Shown here piece after piece: positions 1 through 4,155 of a stretch of 9,996 nt of DNA. The DNA comes from Methanomassiliicoccales archaeon (GTDB lineage Archaea; Thermoplasmatota; Thermoplasmata; Methanomassiliicoccales; UBA472). The position numbers were made by a program, and so were the translations under genes. The notes below the pieces were generated by a model that was not told the DNA's origin, ran no database searches, and was given only the letters and a program-made list of their open reading frames with translations. Where the stretch lies: the NCBI GenBank assembly GCA_013329565.1, contig DUJZ01000067.1:1-9996 (forward strand), given 5' to 3'. Position 1 is the first letter of the stretch. Every line of letters starts with the position of its first letter.

Positions 1-180
1 GTATTAAATACCTTTGCCATCCAATCGAGGCCTGAGGAGAGGCCCGATCCGGACCACTGGCTTAGGAGCATGCCGGTCCTGATAGCACCCATATGATGCC
101 GGCAACCCGATCGTCGTCAAGGGAGACATTGAACGATGTGCACTATAATATTAACGCCTTTAAATTAATTTTTGATAGCC
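1..180. other. Intergenic region, no convincing gene
   Basis: About 130 GC-rich bases are followed by an A/T-rich stretch. In plus frame 1 the reading frame is open from the left edge to a TGA at 94-96, only 31 codons, with no recognisable protein. On the minus strand a 41-codon ORF runs from ATG at 129 to TAA at 4-6, with an A/T-rich TATA-like element at 144-154. Its translation is rich in Gly, Pro and Arg and matches no family I know, so I do not call it a gene. ACTGGC (near 56-61) can pair with GCCGGT (near 72-77), so a small structured RNA is possible but unsupported. Confidence 0.4.
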
Positions 181-182
181 CT

Positions 183-203
183 TATATATGTCGTTTTACA
201 TAT
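183..203 (+). promoter_or_regulatory. TATA-like promoter elements for the TIM-barrel/hxlB unit
   Basis: Two archaeal TATA-like elements lie upstream of the ATG at 228: TATATA at about 184-189 and TTTTACATAT at 194-203. The second is centred about 28 bp before the ATG, the usual archaeal spacing from TATA box to transcription start, so a leaderless mRNA is plausible. Fittingly, there is no good Shine-Dalgarno sequence directly before the ATG, only a weak GGGG at 218-221. The assignment rests on spacing and composition alone. Confidence 0.45.
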
Positions 204-227
204 CATTTAGTTTGCTCGGGGTTTTAG

Positions 228-1277
228 ATGATTCGATTTGGTCCAGCTGGTATTCCACTTTCTTGTAAGGGTCGCACTTTGAAGGACGGCATCGAGGACG
301 TTCACGGCCTCGGTCTGAACGCCATGGAGGTGCAGATGGTCAGGGTGAACGTGATGCCGCGCTCCCCTGACGACGAGGAGGTCGGTCTGACACCTCGCCA
401 GCTCGACGGCGACCTGGTGGTGGAGATCCACCGCAGGAAGGGGAAGAAGGACGTTCAGATCACCAATCTCGACGAGAAGATCAAGGAGGACGACACCTTG
501 ATAAGCCTCTCGTCCGGGCTCGCCCACAACTACGACGAGCTGCAGAAGCTCGGGGTCATGGGAAGCGAGCTCGATGTCGAGCTGTCCATGCACACCCCCT
601 ATTATATAGATCTGGCCGGCGAGGGTGACCTCACCAAGAAGAGCATGGACTCCATCCGCTGGGCCGGGTTAATGACCCAGGCCATGGGCGGAAACATGGT
701 CGTCACCCACATGGGGCTTTACGGAAACATCAGCCGCCGTGAGGCCACGGAGAACATCTCCGACCGTTTGGAGGAGATAGTCACCTGGTGGGAGAAGAAC
801 AAGCTCACGCCCAGATTGGGATTGGAGACCTCCGGGCGCAAGGAGGTGTTCGGGGGTTTGGACGAGATCATTGAGCTGTGCGACAAGTTCGATCGCCTGT
901 CGCCCGTGGTCAATTTTGCTCATCTGCACGCCCGCAGCAACGGGATGCTGCGGGAGCCGGAGGATTTCGCTGAGGTCTTCGACAAGGTCAGCAGCTACGT
1001 CGGGGGCCTGCACTACACTCACTTCTCAGGGGTGGAGCACGAGGGTGGCAACGAGAGGAGGGTCACCCCGATAAAGAAGGGCGATCTTCGCTTCGAGCCG
1101 ATGGCCGAGTTCCTGGCCGACGCCAATCTGAACGCCACCATCATATCCAGCTCTCCGCTGCTGGAGCACGACGCCATGTACATGAAGGTCATTTACGAGA
1201 GGGTAATGACCAAGAGGGTGTCCAAGGACACCAAGGTCAAGAAGGGCAAGGGCGCCAAGGACGAGGATGACGATTGA
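228..1277 (+). CDS. Endonuclease IV-like TIM-barrel protein (AP endonuclease family 2), possibly altered active site
   Basis: This 349-residue protein belongs to the xylose isomerase-like/endonuclease IV TIM-barrel superfamily, whose classical members cut DNA at abasic sites using three Zn ions. It opens with FGPAGIPLSCKGR (residues 4-16). Positions corresponding to Nfo metal ligands are recognisable: H122 (SMHTPY), H161 (VTHMG), E200 (GLETSGR), H232 (NFAHLHAR) and H265 (HYTHFSG). Other expected ligands look replaced: Asn229 where Nfo has Asp179, Ser at about 308 (SSSPLLEHD) where Nfo has Glu261, and no clear DxH pair near residues 275-279. A charged segment of about 50 residues (52-95) is inserted after the second strand. 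The C-terminal tail (330-349) is lysine-rich and then ends in acidic residues. The gene begins the plus-strand unit and its stop overlaps the start of hxlB by 4 nt. The fold is secure, but activity as an AP endonuclease is uncertain; it could be a sugar-phosphate isomerase-like or non-catalytic relative. Confidence 0.8.
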   Translation: MIRFGPAGIPLSCKGRTLKDGIEDVHGLGLNAMEVQMVRVNVMPRSPDDEEVGLTPRQLDGDLVVEIHRRKGKKDVQITNLDEKIKEDDTLISLSSGLAHNYDELQKLGVMGSELDVELSMHTPYYIDLAGEGDLTKKSMDSIRWAGLMTQAMGGNMVVTHMGLYGNISRREATENISDRLEEIVTWWEKNKLTPRLGLETSGRKEVFGGLDEIIELCDKFDRLSPVVNFAHLHARSNGMLREPEDFAEVFDKVSSYVGGLHYTHFSGVEHEGGNERRVTPIKKGDLRFEPMAEFLADANLNATIISSSPLLEHDAMYMKVIYERVMTKRVSKDTKVKKGKGAKDEDDD

Positions 1278-1813
1278 AAGAGACCACCGCCTACATTCTT
1301 GAAGAGGTCAGGCGGACCATCGAAAAGGTCGACGAGACGCTGATAGATGATATCGTCGCCACCCTCGCCGCCGCCCCCAAGATATTCATTTACGGGGTCG
1401 GACGCTCCGGACTGGTCGGTGAAGCTTTCGCCGCCCGTCTGGTCCAGATCGGTCTGAACGTTCATTTCGTAGGAGATACGACAACGCCTATTGTGGAAAA
1501 GGGACATGTTGTGGTCATCATCTCCAATACCGGAGAGACCATGTCCGCGGTGCAGACCGCCAACATAGTGCGTCGTTTGGGAGCGGTGGTCATCAGCATC
1601 ACCGGCAGCGCTCACTCGAAATTGGGCATAGCCAGCAACATCGTTATGGAGCTTGTACAACCGAGGGACGAACGGAAGAAGAAGAACGCTCCTCTAGGCA
1701 CGATATTCGAGCTGGCAAGCATGGTCATGTTGGACTCCATGGTGCCGCTTCTGATGACCAAGCTGAACCAGGACGAGGCGTCCCTGCGCCGCCGACATGC
1801 CATCTGGGTCTGA
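1274..1813 (+). CDS. hxlB: 6-phospho-3-hexuloisomerase (SIS domain)
   Basis: This 179-residue protein is a single SIS (sugar isomerase) domain, the usual length for archaeal 6-phospho-3-hexuloisomerase such as MJ1247. The enzyme interconverts fructose 6-phosphate and D-arabino-3-hexulose 6-phosphate in the cytosol. In many archaea the reverse ribulose monophosphate pathway uses it to make ribulose 5-phosphate for nucleotides. Family motifs in order are the phosphosugar-binding GVGRSGLVGEAFAARL (41-56), VGDTTTP (66-72), SNTGET (84-89), PLGTIFELASM (140-150) and the C-terminal RRHAIW (173-178). The start is TTG at 1274, which overlaps the previous stop (TTGA) and has GAGGAT at 1263-1268 about 5 nt upstream. 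The next Met is residue 90, beyond the sugar-binding motif, so TTG is required. The partner hexulose-phosphate synthase is not in the window. Its stop codon directly abuts the stop of the convergent JAB gene, leaving no room for a terminator. Confidence 0.87.
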   Translation: MKETTAYILEEVRRTIEKVDETLIDDIVATLAAAPKIFIYGVGRSGLVGEAFAARLVQIGLNVHFVGDTTTPIVEKGHVVVIISNTGETMSAVQTANIVRRLGAVVISITGSAHSKLGIASNIVMELVQPRDERKKKNAPLGTIFELASMVMLDSMVPLLMTKLNQDEASLRRRHAIWV

Positions 1814-2446
1814 TCACATTCTAATCTTCCGGGGTCGCACGCTTTCCCCGTAATAGGGGTTTTGGAACTCATCCCAGTACACCAGGAACTTTCTGCGGCG
1901 AACTTCCCCATTGGAAAGGCAGAAGGCGTCCATCTCCTTGCGGATGGGGTCGACCACCAGGGCGGTGTGGTATGCCCTGTCGAACATCCCTTTCTGTGTG
2001 GAAATGTCCGTAGAGGAAAGGAAGCAGCCGTGGCCGGGATGGGAGTGATACCAACCCACCAATACGTAACGGAACCGGGCGCACTCCAGCGAGTCGAACA
2101 AGGATTCGAAGCCTTCCGGGTCGAACCTTACGCTGACCGATGTCGCCTCCAGATCAGTGGTGGCCACATCACGGACCACCGTATACTCCACCCCTTCGTG
2201 CGTGAACACCTCTCCGAGCAGGAAGCCCATGACCTCCAGCCCCGGCTTGACCTGGGAGAGGGCGTGGTTGCGCACCTTCTCCTCGGCGGTCTTGAACAGG
2301 TACATCTCCGCCCCCTTGCTGTCCGCGTATAGGGACGTGGCCTCCTTGGGCAGCCACTTGTGGGGTAGCGTTCTCTCTTCGGCCGGTGGTAGCATCTCCT
2401 CCACCTCCAGGTCCTTTCCGCCGAGGATGACCGGAGCTCTCTTCAC
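1814..2446 (-). CDS. Rpn11-like JAB/MPN+ (JAMM) metallopeptidase, putative Ubl maturase/deconjugase
   Basis: This 210-residue protein is predicted to be a Zn-dependent isopeptidase that removes or matures the Ubl encoded two genes upstream. The full JAMM signature is present: Glu71 in LEVMGFLLGE, then GWYHSHPGHGCFLSSTD (131-147) with H134, H136, S144 and D147. The motif is strikingly like eukaryotic Rpn11/CSN5 (HSHPGxGCxLSxxD), and the later HTALVVDPI (160-168) matches the Rpn11 VVVDP segment. The MPN core spans roughly 45-190, preceded by a charged, proline-containing extension of about 45 residues and followed by a basic tail. The start is GTG at 2446, overlapping the E2 stop as GTGA, with a purine-rich AAGGTGGTG just upstream. 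It is the last gene of the E1-Ubl-E2-JAB unit. The fold and active site are clear from sequence; the substrate is inferred from the operon. Confidence 0.9.
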   Translation of the reverse strand: MKRAPVILGGKDLEVEEMLPPAEERTLPHKWLPKEATSLYADSKGAEMYLFKTAEEKVRNHALSQVKPGLEVMGFLLGEVFTHEGVEYTVVRDVATTDLEATSVSVRFDPEGFESLFDSLECARFRYVLVGWYHSHPGHGCFLSSTDISTQKGMFDRAYHTALVVDPIRKEMDAFCLSNGEVRRRKFLVYWDEFQNPYYGESVRPRKIRM

Positions 2447-2949
2447 CGGCGCACCACCTTGGGAGCGGGGGCGACGATGATCGGAGGTGCACGACGGGGA
2501 GAGGAATTGAAGTACTGGGCGGCGGCCGTGCAGGTGTCAGTGCCGAACGGGCTGTTGCCGTTCGGTGAGATCAGAAGCGACTCCAGACCCTTTAGGAAAT
2601 TGGAGATCGTGGAATTGAAGGACCACTCCGAGAGCAGCTTGATGCAGACGTGACCGCCGTCCTCGGGCATCATGATGTTCGGATGGAATATCGGCGTCCT
2701 CCAGATCACCAGCGGTTTCTCGAACGGATATTCTCGGCCGATTATAAGCTCCAGCCGATGGCTGTAACGGTACCCCAACTTTCCGTTCTCCATGACCGGG
2801 CCAGGCATGCCTTCCATCGCCACCTCCACCTTCAGCGGGAACGTCGTCAGATGCTCTTCGCTGTAATCGAAGTCCTTGGGGAGGTTGTGACGGCAGGCCT
2901 CCAGCTCGTTCCTCAATCTTATGTAAAGTATCTCCAGGGGCAGGGTCAT
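2443..2949 (-). CDS. E2-like ubiquitin-conjugating enzyme (UBC fold)
   Basis: This 168-residue protein is predicted to take activated Ubl from the E1 as a thioester and pass it to target lysines. Features of the UBC fold appear in order: N-terminal helix (4-21), strands over 35-70, YPFEKP (74-79), the HPN motif in FHPNI (88-92), candidate catalytic Cys102 in GGHVCIKLL (98-106), Trp109 (SEWS) and the following helix (113-127). The stretch SPNGNSPFGTDTC (128-140) resembles the DPNPDDPL region after that helix in eukaryotic E2s. HPN to Cys is about three residues longer than in yeast or human E2s. The final helix of eukaryotic E2s seems absent, replaced by a Pro/Arg-rich tail (150-168). The start is ATG at 2949, whose ATGA overlaps the Ubl stop; a longer upstream reading only overlaps the Ubl gene and looks non-native. 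The downstream JAB overlaps by GTGA. Confidence in the fold and active Cys is high, but function is untested. Confidence 0.9.
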   Translation of the reverse strand: MTLPLEILYIRLRNELEACRHNLPKDFDYSEEHLTTFPLKVEVAMEGMPGPVMENGKLGYRYSHRLELIIGREYPFEKPLVIWRTPIFHPNIMMPEDGGHVCIKLLSEWSFNSTISNFLKGLESLLISPNGNSPFGTDTCTAAAQYFNSSPRRAPPIIVAPAPKVVRR

Positions 2950-3191
2950 CTGTTCCCGCCCTCGGGGTCGGGGATCAGCTCCAGCTCCTCGTTGGCCTGG
3001 ACATCCAGCTCCTGGACCTTTTGTTGACCGCGCAGCAAGCGGCGGCCCTTGCGGATCACGTAGGCGCCCGGGTCCTTTTCCCAATAGGCCGAGACGCCCT
3101 CGATGATCTCCTCCACGGTGTTCTCCATCTCCAGCTCCATATCGACCGTGGCGCCGGTCTCTGCGTTCCTGACCCTTACCCTTACCACCAT
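2946..3191 (-). CDS. Ubiquitin-like beta-grasp modifier with C-terminal Gly-Gly plus two-residue tail
   Basis: This 81-residue protein matches ubiquitin in length and layout. Residues 2-8 and 15-22 form the first hairpin, 24-37 the central helix, and 44-74 the second half with VIRKGRRL (45-52) in the place of ubiquitin LIFAGKQL. ELDVQANEELELI (61-73) corresponds to DYNIQKESTLHLV. The protein ends PEGGNR: Gly78-Gly79, then Asn-Arg. The two extra residues imply a precursor that must be trimmed to expose the diglycine, as for ubiquitin, SUMO and the Caldiarchaeum ubiquitin homologue. Ile46 aligns with the ubiquitin Ile44 patch; the K48 and K63 positions appear to be Arg50 and Ala66. The start is ATG at 3191, 58 bp after the E1 stop with its own TATA-like element. 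Its stop overlaps the E2 start by 4 nt. It is a modifier rather than a sulfur carrier by context, but a ThiS/MoaD/SAMP-like sulfur role cannot be excluded. Confidence 0.88.
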   Translation of the reverse strand: MVVRVRVRNAETGATVDMELEMENTVEEIIEGVSAYWEKDPGAYVIRKGRRLLRGQQKVQELDVQANEELELIPDPEGGNR

Positions 3192-3221
3192 TGTATCGCC
3201 CCGGTCAATCCCTGGGAATGT

Positions 3222-3229
3222 GGTATAAT
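3222..3229 (-). promoter_or_regulatory. TATA-like element upstream of the Ubl gene
   Basis: Within the 58-bp gap between the E1 stop and the Ubl start, the minus strand reads GGATTATACC, centred about 35 bp before the Ubl ATG. This could give a transcript with a leader of about 8 nt, allowing Ubl-E2-JAB to be expressed apart from E1. It is a single weak match without other support. Confidence 0.3.
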
Positions 3230-3249
3230 CCTTTCCATTAGAGTCAGCA

Positions 3250-4044
3250 TTATGATAATTTGGATGAGGGATGATTTGGACAGCCTGGGTCGATGTCCAT
3301 TGCGAATACCTCGCTCGTTCCTGCTAGACCGTCGTAATGCATCACATGCGCTATCGCCGTTCGTCCGGAAAGTACCTTCACCGCCTCACGAACCTGGACG
3401 GCGGCTATGACGCTGGTGGTGGTGATCTCCGCCGCCATCTTCGGCTGATAGTAGACAGTGTCCTGGCCGGTACAGCTGAAGCGACGCTCCATGACCTTGA
3501 AGTGGCTACGGTTCATGCCGCACTGGAGACACGGAGTCAACGGAGGCACCACCGCCTGCACCCTTCCCCGGAATCCGGCCGTGCCGCCATCCACGTACGG
3601 CACCCGGGCGTGATAGGAGTTGGCGTTCAAGTGCAGACGGGCGGCCACATTGTCCAGGCACCCCAGGATGATGTCGTATCTCTCCATCTCCTCCGGACCC
3701 AGGGACTGCACCTTTCCCTCGGTGGCCTTGATATGAATTTCCGGATCGAGCTCCCTGGCCCTCTCGGCGACCAATGATGCTTTGCCTTTTCCAGATGATT
3801 GATCGCCTTCCCGGAACAGCACGCAGCGGCTCAGGTTTGACCGGACCACAGAATCCATGTCAAGAATGTGCACGTTTCGGAAGCCGAAGAGCGCGAGGTC
3901 CTTCACCGCCTCGTTCCCCAGCGCTCCCGCACCGACGACGAGCACGTTGGCGGAGCGCACCCTCTCCATGTCCACCCAGGGGATGAGCCTGGTCCGGTCG
4001 TGGCGGTCCTCGTCCCTATCACCCGGACGGATCATCTCGGCCAT
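3250..4044 (-). CDS. E1-like ubiquitin-activating enzyme (ThiF/MoeB/Uba family)
   Basis: This 264-residue protein is predicted to adenylate the Ubl C-terminus with ATP and hold it as a thioester for the E2. Motifs in order are the Arg-containing TRLIPW (18-23), the nucleotide loop VVGAGALGNEA (36-46), ILDMD (60-64) with Asp62/Asp64, RSNLSR (68-73), GKGKA (85-89) and GCLDNVAARLHLN (128-140) with Asp131. A Zn knuckle is formed by CLQC (C172, C175) and CPNH near the end (C255, H258), apparently a CCCH rather than the usual four-Cys site. Cys191 in FSCTGQ is the candidate thioester cysteine by position. It is compact, about 264 residues, with no separate catalytic-cysteine domain or ubiquitin-fold domain. 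The start is ATG at 4044; the frame stays open further upstream but only as antisense to ppk1. Met4 (ATG at 4035) is an alternative start. A TATA-like box 28 bp upstream fits leaderless transcription. MoeB/ThiF function is the alternative, disfavoured by the E2 and JAB neighbours. Confidence 0.9.
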   Translation of the reverse strand: MAEMIRPGDRDEDRHDRTRLIPWVDMERVRSANVLVVGAGALGNEAVKDLALFGFRNVHILDMDSVVRSNLSRCVLFREGDQSSGKGKASLVAERARELDPEIHIKATEGKVQSLGPEEMERYDIILGCLDNVAARLHLNANSYHARVPYVDGGTAGFRGRVQAVVPPLTPCLQCGMNRSHFKVMERRFSCTGQDTVYYQPKMAAEITTTSVIAAVQVREAVKVLSGRTAIAHVMHYDGLAGTSEVFAMDIDPGCPNHPSSKLS

Positions 4045-4047
4045 GCC

Positions 4048-4063
4048 GGAAGCGACCGCTTCC
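4048..4063. repeat. Short inverted repeat just upstream of the E1 start
   Basis: GGAAGCG and CGCTTCC form a perfect 7-bp inverted repeat with a 2-base spacer, ending four bases before the E1 ATG (4044). If transcription starts at the ATG, it lies between TATA box and start site, as an operator would; if it starts further upstream, it would be a hairpin in the leader next to the start codon. Either could control E1 expression. This is inferred from sequence only. Confidence 0.45.
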
Positions 4064-4067
4064 TGAC

Positions 4068-4077
4068 TATAAAAAAA
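4068..4077 (-). promoter_or_regulatory. TATA-like box for the E1 gene
   Basis: On the minus strand this reads TTTTTTTATA, close to the archaeal TATA consensus, centred about 28 bp before the E1 ATG at 4044. That spacing predicts transcription starting at or next to the start codon. A second TATA-like element on the same strand (ATATAC, about 4090-4095) could act from further away. Confidence 0.5.
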
Positions 4078-4086
4078 TGGACCGTA

Positions 4087-4146
4087 CCAGTATATGTTAT
4101 GATATTCACGAACGGATGGACTGGACGGTAACCTCATATATACTGG
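4087..4146. promoter_or_regulatory. Mirrored TATA-like arms in the divergent E1/ppk1 promoter region
   Basis: CCAGTATAT (4087-4095) and ATATACTGG (4138-4146) are exact reverse complements. Each contains a TATA-like core, and each reads as ATATACTGG in the direction of the gene it faces: E1 on the minus strand, ppk1 on the plus strand. The pattern could mean both promoters share a basal element or a common regulator. A 9-bp match in about 110 A/T-rich bases could also be chance. Confidence 0.4.
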
Positions 4147-4155
4147 AGGTAGAAT

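Noticed and set aside
28..115. A SAM-I riboswitch
   Set aside because: ATGATGCCGGCAACC at about 93-107 recalls a piece of the SAM-I core, but the closing P1 helix and the downstream conserved GGTGCTAA block are not found, and the nearby gene is not a methionine or SAM gene.
4..129. A 41-codon minus-strand gene
   Set aside because: Low-complexity Gly/Pro/Arg composition, no ribosome binding site and no known family; the TATA-like sequence upstream could equally belong to the general A/T-rich region.
2950..3084. A longer E2 beginning at 3084
   Set aside because: The extra 45 residues overlap the Ubl gene in another frame and are Gly/Pro/Arg-rich; ATG at 2949 gives the standard E2 N-terminal helix and the ATGA coupling overlap.
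1814..4044. A bacterial-type anti-phage Bil/Bub defence island
   Set aside because: The gene content is similar, but there are no mobile elements, other defence genes or base-composition shift; neighbours are metabolic genes. It remains an alternative that phylogeny could revive.
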